Source: Spisula solida
Taxonomy: Eukaryota > Mollusca > Bivalvia > Venerida > Mactridae
Assembly: GCA_947247005.1 (NCBI GenBank)
Contig: OX365955.1
Location: 13,745,322-13,809,321 of the forward strand
Length of the DNA stretch: 64,000 nucleotides
Direction: 5' to 3'
The position numbers and the translations under genes are program-made. The notes under the pieces were generated by a model. That model had not been told where the DNA came from, made no database searches, and saw only the letters and a list, made by a program, of their open reading frames with translations. Shown here piece by piece: positions 35,796 through 48,060 of this stretch. Numbering within the stretch: the stretch's first letter is position 1; every line of letters starts with the position of its first letter.

Positions 35796-37568
35796 CTGTT
35801 ATGCTTGTTCAAGATATTATTAATTGTGAATTGCACAAGTTAATAACATTATTTAATAATGTTTGCTTATCGTTCGTGTAGTTATATAAGCGGAAACTCG
35901 CAGGCACTACTCGGTATCATATCCGGGTCGCGGAAACTTGTGACAGTTCACTAAATAGCCATCGATCCAGAAACAAGCAATTCAGACGTTGCACGCATCG
36001 ATGCATGTCAACAAACTCTTTAAATTGACATACCTTTCTATATCTGAAGTATGCTTATTTACCTGTGATTTGAACGATCAACGCTGTCTATACTATAAAC
36101 CGGTGTAGTTGTGAACGTAATGTACATGTGTAGAATACCACCAAACTCCTGGCAGTAGTTCACTACCTTAGTCCTTACTTAAGTATAGAAGAAAATATAA
36201 ATAAATCCGTAAACTAGTTCCTTGCGTACTTATAGTTCTAAATAGTAAATCGGCTTTCAAAAATAACGTTAACATTTAAAAATAAATTATGTTTATACTT
36301 CATCACACCACATAGCCAATCAAAATGGGTCGCTTTCGATTTCTGTTAATTGATATTTTATATCGCCAGTCTTTGTTTTGCCTGTGTCTGATTATATAAC
36401 GTCTATTTTATCAATGAAACAATGCGTAGGGACTTCTTTTAACGGTTTGTTCGACATTGGTAGAGAAGTGCCAGAATCATGAGTTCTGATTGGTGGAGCT
36501 TCCTAAGTAGTACTTACTGAAGTATCTATGTATGCAACTGTTTTTGTCTATTAGAATTGTTTATGAAGTTCTTCATATATTTACGCAATAACTGTATTGA
36601 TTAGAATCTTGATTTGTTAGTGGTTGAACATGTACAGAGCCGACCGTCTCGTATTACAACATCATAGTATTTTGAGGCGTCAGGGGTATCAGTTAGGGAC
36701 AGCAACCGTCAGGGGTATCGTAGTGGATCTTTCGTTTATTCTGCCTCATAACCTGGCTGCATCGAACTAATTTTGCAAAATGCATACCTAGAATAAGGTA
36801 AACAACGAAGTTGGTCCCATAAAACAGCAACACACCATGCAAATCGGCAGAAATTATAAAAAAATGTAGACGGGTCGTCAGGGGTGCAGTAACCAAAACC
36901 GCACTGGAATCGAGTGTTCCCCTTAATCATAGGTATTTGGAGGGAAAATGGACTTTGATCTGCAGGTATCGACAGGGCCGGGTACGGTGGGCTGGTTGAT
37001 TTCATTGAAAGTGTCTTACAAAACAAAGAAAAATCAAGATTTACTTACCGAAGCGACGAAATATACAGTCGAAAAACCGTCAGGGGTATCACTTCCGTTC
37101 TATACGTTATCCCCATTGTATACTCAACACTAAATTGTATTCAGTAATACCCGATTTCCGGTCTACCAATCACTATCGGCACTTCAATCCGGATGTGATC
37201 CATCTTATAATGAGCGTCTAGCAAGAGAAATACTGCTACCATTTTTATTTCGAGCTATACTAGTTCCTCAGCCAGTTGACTAAACCGGTTTACCAGGAAG
37301 TACTTGGGTAGTTTTTTTACCTGTCAAAATTAACATAATTACTAGTGTACGGTAGCTTCACACTTTAGGTTAGTAGTTTAGTCCTCACCTTTCTTGAGAT
37401 TTGTTCACATACCGTGAAGTTTTTTCTAATAGGTCAATGATGCTGCACGATACTCGTAAATTACTCATCTGCATGTAATTGGCTACTTTTCAAAATTAGG
37501 AGTATATGGCCACAACCAATGTGACCGAAGATAATGACCTGATTAATATGAACAAGGCAGTACAAAAG

Positions 37569-38244
37569 ACGGCTATAATCCCCCGCCGAAATAATGAACA
37601 GTGAAATTGTCCAATAAGTTACACATTTGCTATGAGTTCATGCAATTTAAAAGGCGTTAAAAGAATAAGGAGCGGATGGGAAATGTAAGGTAAAATGTAA
37701 GCTTTAAACTTTTGACCTTGAACTGTGACCTTGACCTTGAACCAGCATGGTTGGAATGAGGGTTCTGCACGTCGTCATCATTAATTACATATTTGGTATC
37801 AGTTCCATGTAATACGGCCCAGGCATTAAAAGGTTATGGAGTGGACACGGAATGCAAGATTCAAACGTTTGACCTTAAATTGAGACCTTGACCTTGAACC
37901 GGCATGGTTGGAATGTGGGTTCTGCACGTCGTCATCATTCGTTACATATTTGGTATCACTTCCATGCTATTCGGCCTAGGCATTAAAAAGTTATGGAACG
38001 GACACAAATGTAAGATTCAAACCTTTGACCTTGAATTGTCATCTTGACCTTGAACCGGCATGGTTGGGATATGGATTCTGCACGTCGTCTTTATTAGTTA
38101 CACATTTGATATGAGTTTCGTGCTATTCGCCAAGGAATGTAAACGTTAGAGAGCGGCACGATTTTTTTACGGATGAACGAACGAACGCGCGCACGCACGG
38201 TGACCATTCCTATAATCCCCTCCCTCTTCGTTGCGGGGGGATTA
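37569..38244 (+). mobile_element. TIR repeat with three 157-bp units and TGACCTTGA motifs
   Basis: The ends are 'ataatcccccgcc' and, inverted, 'gcggggggattaa'. Inside, 'ttgaaccggcatggttgg' recurs at 157- and 156-bp intervals. Each unit carries TTGACCTTGA, i.e. the TCAAGGTCA extended half-site. A 'acgaacgaacgcgcgcacgcacgg' type simple stretch precedes the right end. Confidence 0.75.
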
Positions 38245-38912
38245 AAGAAGAATCAAGATTGTTCTGGTGACCTTTCTAATTATTGACACAATTTTACAAA
38301 CTAATATTGCATAAAAGTATAAACAAACCACACAGCGAATGCAGCATTCAACAGAAACTGCAGAGCACCGAAGGGGGGAAATGAACACACAAATAACAAA
38401 TCACAAGTACCAGGAGAAACATCAACAATGATGGGAGGCTTTTCTATTTTACTTAAACAGATCTATTCCTATAATACATTTTGTGGAAGGTACATTCGAA
38501 GAGAGTTCAGCTACTACATAAGGATATGAACGCCCTTGGTTATTGGAAAAGTCACCTGTATGATTGGAAGACTGTGTTCGACATTTGGTATCAGCAGTGA
38601 TACGTGTATTTATTCTAACCTTCAGTGACGCTAGCATCATTACGTTCAAATATCAAACGACTGAGATACTAGTAAATATTTTATTTACTCGAATACACAA
38701 ACAGCTGTCAAATGTTCAGAAATAGTTGAGTAATAATTATTGGTAGTGTTTACAGTTGATAAAAACAAACCCTTTTACTTTTGCTTGGACTGTTTAGGTG
38801 CACAAATGTATATTTACTGAATTTGGTTTTAGCACATTTGGAACGAATTATATATTATTAAATATGAAGCCTTCGTTTACATAGGTACCGTGACTAGAAT
38901 ATTAACTTCACT

Positions 38913-39044
38913 ATGATGGATAAGATTATTAATGCTACACTCACCACAATACTAGATAACAGGAATTTACGTGATAATGGAAGTGCTATAAATGCTTCAC
39001 AGAATGGAAATTATTCCGATTCATTTCTCAATCTGAACTGGAAG
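38913..39044 (+). CDS. Candidate first coding exon of a glycosylated surface or secreted protein
   Basis: Two consecutive ATG codons (38913 and 38916) open 44 codons that stop exactly at a consensus donor, AAG followed by GTAAGT, phase 0. The peptide has sequons NAT, NGS, NAS and NYS and no signal peptide. This is what a short extracellular N terminus of a seven-helix receptor looks like, with later exons outside view or in unrecognised form. No downstream transmembrane exon was found on this strand. The product class is inferred from composition alone. Confidence 0.4.
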
Positions 39045-39115
39045 GTAAGTGTGGTCATTAATTCAACAATTTCACATCCGGTAATATTTTGAATAACGTT
39101 TTTGCTACAGTATAC

Positions 39116-39260
39116 TCTCGTTATCTCGAATCTCGGGACCGCGATAATTACTTCGACAAAACAAAAGTTCGAGATAAGTTCGAATATCATGATTGTCGTT
39201 TTTTTTGTCCGGTCGAAGTTACGGTACGGTTAAAAGGGATTTTCCCATATTTTTAATAAG
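39116..39260 (+). mobile_element. Pogo/Tigger-type terminal repeat, solitary
   Basis: TA followed by CAGTATACTCTCGTTATCTC and 'gaatctcgggaccgcgataa' resembles the ends of pogo-family transposons. The partner end was not found. A direct repeat of the flanking 'aatattttgaataacgttttt' occurs at about 39,650. Confidence 0.4.
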
Positions 39261-40057
39261 ATTCCACGAACACCCGTTTAGTTTTCTGGCGTGCCTGTGG
39301 TTTCTGGCCTCAAAGTGTGGTCAGGGAATTAGGCAGAATTAACTATTTGAAGAACTTGCACATACGCCTAACCTGTCGACATGTCGCTTGCATAGAATGA
39401 GACGGTTGTAAGTGCAAAATCAATATTTTGAGAAAACAATAAAAAACTGTCTGAAAACTGCTCTTTACTTATGAAAAAACAGGCCTTTTAAACGTCGGTT
39501 TGGTCAACATAAATAGGCTCATAAGAAGCGCCTCGTGATGCAGGTTTTAAATATAAGTGATAATGACCTTCTCATTCTAAGCTAGCGTTGTATCTATTAA
39601 CTTTATTCCAGGACTGATTTTTAAGTGGAGCATTAAATACCTAGAAATATTTTGAATAACGTTTTTGTTACATTGGTATTCATTTTGTGGATTGTGATAA
39701 ACAAATACATCTAAAGTCAATATTTTGGCAAATGGCCTTAAAGGAAAAAAGTGAACAGGCCTTTTATCGAAAGACATGAATGTTTGCCCCGTGTGCTGAA
39801 GTGTAACCGTATTTCGATTTCATTCAAGTCATTGAACCGTTTTGGTGGTCGTTATAAGAAAACTGGCATGATACGTTTATACGAAAAATAAGAATACATG
39901 CATTGATAGCGTACATAACTTCCTAATAGTTTCTTAAAGACCATTGCTAAACGATTTTCTAGTCTGAAAGTATGTGTAGAGTACAGTACGTTTATTTAGG
40001 TCAGTCACTAGTATACATACACACAATGTAATATCATAACATAGCTTTTTTTATTAT
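39260..40057. other. No gene recognised
   Basis: AT-rich sequence with direct repeats around 'tcaatattttg' and 'aacaggcctttta' (about 39,420-39,490 and 39,717-39,770). Confidence 0.35.
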
Positions 40058-40065
40058 GATAAATA

Positions 40066-40637
40066 CACAGGTAACTGTATCATTGATAAAGAGTAAAAAC
40101 ATTAGTTTATAAAATTGATGTTATCTTAGACAGGTGAATTTGCACTAAAGTGGTCAGATTTTTATGGTATAAAAAAGAATTGGCTTTCGATATCTTCATA
40201 AAGTAATAACATTCATTGACATCACCGTTAGAACTACCTCCATGCAAAATCCCATCGAACTTGATCTACTAGTTAAAAAGTTAAACCATGAAATGTATAC
40301 CACGGTGTCCAGCCAATCACTGAGGTGCATTCAATAGAAATGACAATGCTATTCTAAACAAGAAAAAAGAAAGTGGGTTCACGCCCTATGGGTTTATTTT
40401 CTTATTTATGGACGTATTTTTAAAATGTTGATATCAAATGTAAAAGAAGCTCTCTAGTTTCTGATTATATAATAATATTCAAAATACCACCTGTATTGAT
40501 GACATGCTTATTAAAAACAAACTGCACCTCAGTGACTGTGTGGTCAATTTCCCGTGTTATAAACCTTTCTAAGATATTATAGATTTATAAAAAAAATATC
40601 CTTTGTCTACTCTTTATTAATGATACAGTTACCTGTG
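40066..40637. mobile_element. hAT-like non-autonomous element, 572 bp
   Basis: The ends CACAGGTAACTGTATCATT and their complement at 40,618-40,637 extend as about 29-bp inverted repeats with one mismatch. Flanks GATAAATA (40058-40065) and GATAAAAA (40638-40645) match at 7 of 8 positions, as an old 8-bp target duplication would. 'cactgaggtgca' is also mirrored inside. Confidence 0.7.
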
Positions 40638-40645
40638 GATAAAAA

Positions 40646-41282
40646 GGGAGTGAAAACCAATACCTTATCCACTTAGCCACATACTCGTGCATATATCATC
40701 TGTCAAATGTAGAAATTGAGAGAAATTGTCATGCTTATGTCAACAATATTATGTATACAACTGACTGACCTGAATAAACCAGTTAAACCATATAAATCAA
40801 TGCATAATGATGGTTGTTTCTTATATTGTTGTATATGAATTTTTGCCTGGCAAGTCAACATGTGAAATAATGGGATTTTACAAACAATCATATGCAATGA
40901 AGAATTTTTTATTTTATACTTTTGCAACGCGAACTAAATCCTGAAACTAAAAACTGAACTCATAAATAGCGCTGTGTGGTGGTGGCGGTAAGGTGATATT
41001 TAATTTTTGCCATATTTTCTTGAAGTATGCGTTGTTTCATGCAATAATTTCTGCGCTTGTGTCCGAAAGGCTGTAGTTTAGTGTGATATAGTCTGTATGT
41101 CTATGTGCAATTGGGTATCAAAATTAAGACCACAGTTAACGAATTTATTGAATGCTCCTCGTACATAGGTCTCAAGTTTCGTTAAAATTGGTTGTTATCA
41201 TTGTGTACAGTAACTGTTGATACTAGACTGTATAACCATTTACTGTTTACATGGACAGTTTCAGTACACTGGATATTTCAAC
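40646..41282. other. No gene recognised
   Basis: AT-rich, with short ORFs only. Confidence 0.35.
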
Positions 41283-41700
41283 AAGAGATGTTTGTAAAAC
41301 ACGTATGCCCCCATGACAGCCCATTAGTCAGAAATGGTAAAGGTCACAGTAACCTTGACCTCTGACCTCAAAATCAATAGGTGTCATCTACTGCTGCTGA
41401 CCAACCTCCATGTAAAGTTTGAAGATCCTTAGTCAAAGCGTTTTTGAGTTTTGAACGGAAACCATTTAAATAGTCAGAAATGGTAAAGACCACAGTGACC
41501 TTGACCTTTGACATACTGACCTCAAACTCAATAGGGGTTATCTACTGTTGCTGACAAACATCCATGTAAAGTTTGAAGATCCTAGGTCAAAGCGTTCTTG
41601 AGCAATTGAACGGAAACCATTTTATACGACCGACAGACAGACCGACAGACATGTGCAAAGCAATATACTCCCTCATCAACGATGGGGGGGGGCATAATAA
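41283..41700 (+). mobile_element. TATGCCCCC/GGGGGCATA mollusc repeat, two-unit copy
   Basis: It starts 'caagagatgtttgtaaaacacg' TATGCCCCCAT and ends ATGGGGGGGGGCATAA. Between these are two copies of a ~158-bp unit with 'agtcagaaatggtaaag', 'ggtcatctactg', 'catgtaaagtttgaagatc' and 'caaagcgtt(t/c)ttgag'. AGGTCA-type half-sites cluster at the start of each unit. Confidence 0.8.
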
Positions 41701-41850
41701 ACTATTGAATTCCGGGTAATTATAAAGTAGACATAACGTAGTTGCCGTGAATGCCGTTTAAAATATGAAATAAAAAATGATAGTTGAAAGTACTTAATAA
41801 AGAGAACATAAATAAACTAAATAATAGGTTGTCATTTCGGTCTAGCCGAA

Positions 41851-41906
41851 CTGTTTAGATAGCATAATCATAAGCAGTTCGGGAATTGAATCCCGCCACA
41901 GACATT
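41851..41906 (+). repeat. Weak tRNA-like sequence
   Basis: TAGCCGAACTGTTTAGATAG (degenerate A box) and GGAATTGAATCCC (B box) lie at short tRNA spacing. Probably a relic. Confidence 0.3.
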
Positions 41907-41909
41907 ATT

Positions 41910-44560
41910 TAATACCATGCCATTGTCACGTTTGAGAATTCATCGGAATGAAACGTTTATTTTGACAGAAACCTTTTGCTCCAAGCCGAACACGATATTG
42001 GCTTGTCTTGTCATGTAAACCTGACACAACTTTGTGCTTAACAAATTTGATATGTTGCAACCCAATGACTAAAAACTGATGATAAATATTGGGGAATTAA
42101 ACGACGTGGGACAAACGTCTAAATAGTTGACATTCGATAGAGACGCTATCATAATGTCGAGTAGCAACCGTGTACGTAATCACACACATCTAAAAACAAT
42201 TTGTTCAAATACATTTCTCATTCAAGTATATGGGGTAACGTCTCAAAATATGCACCGCGAATGTCAATGAATGAAGCATAATACAAGACCTTCTTTTCGT
42301 CGCTACTTTAAAATACCCGGAAATGTTAATTAGAAACGTTTGTGATTTCCACGAGTTCACCGAGACTATTAGAGGCTGAACAGGAGGATAAAATACCGAT
42401 TTAAACGAAATGTATTTTTTTGTCCATTCGCATACATTTATGTCTTGTCGTAAGCAATCGTAAAAATCAGACAAAAAAAACGTGACACTTGATGCCAACC
42501 ACAGACGGGGAACCATTAACGAAGAAGTGTACATTCAGAGATGTAAGAGACACGATTGACACAACATGAATAATTGAGGGAAATATTGCTTTGAAAAGCC
42601 ACCTACGCGAAATAAACACGTGTCACGTACGTAAACTATGTAGTGTACTCTGTGTGTCAAAACACAGCTCAGCTTTTAGTATTACTTGAGTCAATCCCAT
42701 TTCGTTGGCGTTTTTATTTCTTCTTTTGTTCTTAATTACCCATAATATGAAGCATATAACATGTTTGCAGACAATGTCTGGTAATTATGTCTAGAAAGAA
42801 CATTCCATAGTTTACATTATCAATTTATCATCTATTGTTGTATCTCAAGTTTACGGTATCGCATGATGTATCGCATGTATTGTTTGACGAGCTGGTGTTT
42901 GTTGTAAATAAATGATAAGTTGAATAATCAAAATAATAAGCTCACTTATTATAATTGATTTATTTTTCTATTTACAAGAAGCAAGGTAAATAACATACTT
43001 AATGTCGCTGTTTCAGACAAATTTAGTTGTTCTTATGCGACGACATCATATGCTGTTTTTGTGCCTCTGTTTAGAAATAATATTGCAATTTTATAGTATA
43101 TTCCAAACTGTCAGTTACGTAATTAAACAGAGTTTATAGAGCGTCTATGTTGTATTAATAATTCGGACAATGAATCTGAAATGTGGTATTTGCGATAAAT
43201 TATCTAATAAATGTTCGTGTATGTAATATAGACGTTCGGTTTTGATAGCTTTTCTGGCTCATTTAGAGGTAGATGTATAGTCGTGCTGTTGACGTAAAAG
43301 ACAGGCAACATTTATGAAAAATGAAACAATAAATGATGGTAATTATAGCACGTTTTAATTATCCCTCTCGTTAACTGCAATCCGTTATCGTACAACGACG
43401 GTTTCAGAAACGATCCTTATGTTTTCAAATTCATCGCTACTATTACATTAGTCATCGTTATAGGGATTTGGGAACGTAGAGCATTAGCGAAAAGACAATC
43501 CAGACAAGCACATTTGCAAAACATGTGCTTTGCCAATGTTGTTCTCGATTGCCATTACCATTACCATGCACAAAACATATATTCCTACGGAATACCGCTT
43601 CCGCCATAATTTACCTCACACAATGTCGGATGTTTGGCACTTAAATGCGACAAAATTCATCTGAATGATCTCCTTTGTGTCTTGTTATACCTTTAATGCT
43701 CTGTTGGTTCTGTCGAGTGCTGCCTTCCCAGTCAAATTTGTTATTAACATTTTGTCAACCAAGCTTTACAAAGTATTGTTATTGTTATGTTTTACCATAA
43801 TGATTGTTTTCAGTTCAACATCATGTAACGGTGTTCAGTTGTTATTTAATACATCTGCTGTATCTTTGTGTTAGCCGATAAAGCTCATTAAAAGGAAAAG
43901 ATGCGCACATTCGTCAAAAATGGTGCGCCAATTCTATTAGGGTCACCGGGGGTTATGGTCACGCCATGAAAATTGCTGGTACCAAATATATCTAAAATTA
44001 CATTACGTTTATGGTCCCAACACACTAGTATTTAATGATGTATGAACTCAATCAATTAAGAGACATACGTTTAGACAGACTTCTCTTCTCACGTACCACA
44101 ATGACGATATATACCATCAGGGTTAAGGTGCAAGAGTGATTAATATGTTATAAGTTTTATACCTTCGTTTAATTTCACAATCTACACAAAGGAATAATTT
44201 TCTCAATAAAATCATGTAACAACTAGAGCGTACTGTGAAGTTAAACCTGCAAAAAGGGAGTTCATTTAAAGTTAATGTAAATATCGTGAGATGTTGACGT
44301 TGGTTTTAAAATTATATCATCCGATAGAATTATCAATTTGGATTTGATATAGTTCGTTAAGGATTAGGGACTAGGCGTGGATTACTATCGTCTTTTGTTA
44401 AAACTTGTCGGGAGGTTTATTTTATCGGACATATTAACCGATGGTCATGGAATCTGCAAATGCCTCAGACAAATTCAGTCAAATCATATTTATTATACCA
44501 GGGTATTAGACTTTCTGCACTTGGGTTGTTGCGCTTAATTTTCCCCAAGAAGACGGTCAC
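41910..44560. other. Intergenic, nothing recognised
   Basis: Only short ORFs. A 69-codon ATG frame at 43,665-43,874 is hydrophobic but has no splice or family support. Confidence 0.35.
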
Positions 44561-44650
44561 AATAGTTGCAAATGCTCTCTGATTGATGATTTTCATTTTG
44601 TTTTATGAATTGAACCATTTATAAATAATTGGTTTGAAATTTTGTAATGA

Positions 44651-44767
44651 TTAGAATATAAATTACATTTTGAGCCAATGCAAACGCCGATGTTTTCCGG
44701 TTAAATCAAAATTTAATCATGTTTTTTTCTCAACAGACCAATCAAAATGAAGGATGTCATATTCTAA
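44651..44767 (-). mobile_element. MITE, TTAGAATATA family, copy 2 (inverted)
   Basis: It starts TTAGAATATAAATTACATTT and ends CATATTCTAA; read on the minus strand its body follows the 4803-4955 and 48959-49112 copies but is more diverged. It adjoins a decayed foldback arm pair ('agaacatattaagtaaatttt...gcttaatatgtttta') at 44,771-44,850. Confidence 0.7.
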
Positions 44768-45221
44768 GCCAGTAAGAACATATTAAGTAAATTTTGAATG
44801 ACTTCGCTAGCTCCACCCTTTCTAAATATTTGCTTAATATGTTTTAACTATTACTTGAATCACAGCGTAGCCTTTATCTGAAATCTGGACTTAGACCATA
44901 TATCTCAGTAGCTAGCCAATCAGCATGGATAAAAAGTGTTGAATAAATCCCATATACAACACTTTGCTGTGGTATATATAACAATAGATTGCTTTATACT
45001 AGAGTAGGCCAAGCAAAATAATTGAACATAGGTATAATTATGTATGCATTTAGCACAGAAAATGTGGATGCCAAATCTTTTTGATACCAAGTTTAGTCTA
45101 TATTACACAATTACTTTTAAAAACTAACTAATTGGTCATACATGTATTAGAATACGTGTTTATCAAACCTTTGTACGTTAGTTCATTATTACAGTCATAA
45201 TATGAGACAACAATTTTGAGA

Positions 45222-45347
45222 GATTATTAACCAATTAAGGTCTTGCCAACATTATCCGTTGAGGGTGACTGCCGTGGTAACTTTATAGATTCTTAACCAA
45301 TTAAGGTCTTGCCAACATTATCCGTTGAGGGTGACTGCCGTGGTAAC
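45222..45347 (+). repeat. 66-bp direct duplication
   Basis: 'ttaaccaattaaggtcttgc...gactgccgtggtaac' occurs twice, at 45222-45281 and 45288-45347, almost identical. Confidence 0.9.
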
Positions 45348-45358
45348 GTCTCTGACTA

Positions 45359-45529
45359 CAGTACAACCTCTCCGGTGGACCTATGTAGTGCAACAATCTC
45401 TGTATAACAACACCTTCAAATTTCCTTTAAGTTATTATTTAATTTTGTATATTCTGTTGGGCAACAACCTCTGAACAATGACCAATATTTGCAGCCCGCA
45501 AAGGGTCTCACTCTACAGAGGTTGTTCTG
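45359..45529. mobile_element. Pogo-type MITE, 171 bp, with TA duplication
   Basis: The left end is CAGTACAACCTCTCC and the right end, reversed, is CAGAACAACCTCTGTAG. TA flanks both sides (45357-45358 and 45530-45531). The end sequence matches the unit of the 25-bp minisatellite at 16-19.6 kb. Confidence 0.75.
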
Positions 45530-45908
45530 TACTACTGTGTCTTTATTAATTACGTGAAGATTACCCCTCTCTTCTAAGGCCACATTTTCATAGAGTAGAA
45601 ATTAAAACCAACTAAAGGATGAAAACAAATGTTAGGGGTTCCAATGGTGTCTGGTGATTGAAGTAAATGGCTTTCACACTATCACAACCCATAATTTACA
45701 ATTGAAGACCTCGCCTTCAAAACCACCTCAATAGTGCAACAACCTCAAAGTAAAGACCACTTTTTTTCTGTCCACCTAGCTGGCACATTATTCAACCTCA
45801 AACCTCACATCATGCAACACTTAAAGGGTTTATCATTCCTATGTACTGGTCGATTTATAGGCAAAGTGTACCTGATAAACAAATAGTGTTTATCTATCGT
45901 CTAAGTCA

Positions 45909-46000
45909 GATAGAACGCTCGTAGGTCTTGATATGGGATTATAACTCATGGTTTCACTCGGAGTTATATTTCCATATACAACGCCTACACGTGTTCTATC
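45909..46000. mobile_element. Foldback MITE, about 92 bp
   Basis: GATAGAAC...GTAGG...ATATGG...ATAACTC is mirrored by GAGTTATAT...CCATATACAACGCCTAC...GTTCTATC, so almost the whole unit is palindromic. Confidence 0.75.
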
Positions 46001-46013
46001 CTATACTTCGACG

Positions 46014-47060
46014 AACAAATTGTTTTTTTTATTGAGAACATCTCTCCAGTAGTATTAGTTTGTAACCATTGAAGCGTTTTAATAAGATAATGATTGTCGT
46101 ATGATTGTTCTGTCTGACACTTGATGCATTTTTGAGACGTTTTGCTCTGTTCCTACAGACATTGGCCGTACAAGGACAATGCTTAACATCACAGAAATGT
46201 CTGTGGGACCCGTATTAACAACATCAAATCACAATACTAAAACAAAATTTGTATTGACGCCGTGCAGTAACGTATGTGATAATTATTACGACTTAATATT
46301 AGGTTGTAAGAAGTGCGACACACAAATGTGGAAATTTCAGGTTACCATAGGAAATATCTCCCCAAATAATATATAGTATCTAGATCTATCCATTCGCATT
46401 TATCGTTTGGACAGTTTTCATTTCCCAGTTGAATTTTAACGATACCTAATTCCAGTATCTTTCTTTAGACGGGATTTTTCAGTGTCTTTGGGGAGACTTT
46501 TGGCTTTTGTATTTTTGGAGTGATCGTGGCTTTTTTGCATAGCTGTCATTGTTGACACTTTATGTATATTGCACACGGCCGATGAAGACAAAGCCATTTC
46601 ATGATGTGAAGCCGAATCTATATTTTTGTTTGTGAAAAATATGTAGACTGTAATTTGGTGTCATAGTGACATCGAACTCGACACGGAGAGGATGTTTTGT
46701 TATATTTATGAATGCAAGTTTGTGGTAATCCGCCAAGGGGTTTCGGTAAAAATAACCATAGATTAATTACATGAATTCCGATACGTTTAGACTTACTATC
46801 GTTTATGTAATATTTTCCAGGACACGAATTGCCTATGTGATACATACGATTACCCGATCCAAATTGATACATACCCCTTGTAACTGGGGATCCTAGTTAT
46901 GGATAATGCCTCCAGACAAATAAAACCAATGTGGTTTTGTCGATAAATGATATGGTACAAATAGGATTGTGTCGTGATTACCAATCATACGTGCAGGGAA
47001 TTGTTGGCAATATGGAAGCGCTTATATATAGCTCATACAGAAGGGGATAAATAATTGACT
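46014..47060 (+). repeat. Segmental duplication, copy 1 (partner 53176-54235)
   Basis: Long colinear similarity runs through 'ctccagtagtattagtttgtaacc', 'aagataatgattgtcgtatg', 'ttcctacagacattg', 'tatcgtttatgtaa', 'ccaggaca' and 'tagctcatac', at an offset near 7.16 kb. A further matched block lies upstream (44,560-44,645 with 53,030-53,115). The stretch about 46,380-46,790 is not shared. Confidence 0.75.
46159..46376 (+). CDS. Candidate exon inside duplication copy 1
   Basis: A good acceptor (ttttgctctgttcctacag) precedes a frame open for more than 70 codons to TAG. It includes LNITEMSV, a Cys cluster (TPCSNVC...GCKKC) and two sequons. A possible donor within the frame is CAG then GTTACC. 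No family recognised. Exon status rests on the acceptor and the open frame; the partner copy has the acceptor but an early stop. Confidence 0.25.
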
Positions 47061-47503
47061 GGCATTTCTAGCTATGTTTAGATTGCTGTTAATGCATTTA
47101 GGCATTTTTTACGGTGTCATGTATAGAGGGAAAAAGGTTATACACAGAACAACACAAATGAGCAGAAAATTGTATACTTGTATACCATAGTAATTATAGC
47201 ATGCACACATAAAATTATGCAACTATCAACAAATCAATGTAAATGGCGGTTACTCGTTAGTCCACTTTGCACAGAAATGCACTCATGTAACTATGTCAAA
47301 ATTCGTTAAACGTTAAACACATTTGAAAACCTTGTGTATATGAGAAAACGCATGTTTAAAGTAGAAATATCCCTTTCAATTGATTTAATAATTCTTATAT
47401 TTAACCAAACTTAAACCAAACGAGCAACGTGATATGAAATTGAATCGTATTGTACCGATTTAGAACCGAAACAATTTACATGAATAACGAACAATCGAAT
47501 TCA

Positions 47504-47575
47504 AGTGGGATTCGAACCCACGACCAGACGTGCAAATATTTTTTGATGAAATGTATCCACAGCCATAGGCATTAA
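47504..47575 (-). repeat. tRNA-like sequence with intact B box
   Basis: On the minus strand GTGGGTTCGAATCCCAC is a perfect T-arm with B box. The A box and anticodon arm are decayed ('tggctgtggatacattt'). A tRNA or SINE relic. Confidence 0.45.
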
Positions 47576-47732
47576 TACGTGTGGTGATCGAAAAGAAATG
47601 AGACAAACGCTGTAAAATGACAATGAATATTGATAAAAATACGAAACGTTGAATGCTTTTTACAAAATATATCCTCTCTCTGTCTGCCGAGTTTCATAAA
47701 TATCCATATATTATTTGCAGATATACGAGGGA

Positions 47733-48060
47733 TGATCCGTATATAACGAGAAAATGCTTATAACTTTGCTATTGCATGTTATTTTCGAAAAATATTGTAT
47801 GTGGTTGTTAATACATATATAAGAAGAAAACGTACGAAATATTTTTGAAATATATCGAACAATAAATTGTTCGAAACATTTTAGCCGACCTATGACACCG
47901 GTAGGCGGGGCAACGTCTTTTTTGAACTTTTTAACGTCATTCAGAAGTTAACTATGATATTTAACGATCACATTACTTAGGTTTTACCGGATAAATTTTT
48001 TAAAAAGTCAGATTATCCTCCATCAATATTTATACATTTTCGCCAATGCGATACCAAGTT
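47733..48060 (-). mobile_element. Possible mariner 3' fragment
   Basis: TACGAGGGATGATCCGTATA at 47,732 looks like a mariner end. About 300 bp inside it the minus strand reads W-R-K-C-I-N-I-D-G then a stop, the usual C terminus (W-x-K-C-I-x3-G). No second TIR or catalytic region was identified. Confidence 0.3.

Larger units (their letters stand above)
33631..37120. mobile_element. 3.5-kb palindromic foldback element with nested hairpins
   Basis: The arms at about 33631-34440 and 36487-37120 are inverted copies, nearly identical over long stretches. The left arm carries an extra block of about 180 bp (34,223-34,402). 'GATACCCCTGACGG' occurs at three matching places near the outer part of each arm. 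The 2-kb centre contains a second layer of inverted repeats (34,889-35,795). No transposase is visible. Confidence 0.8.
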
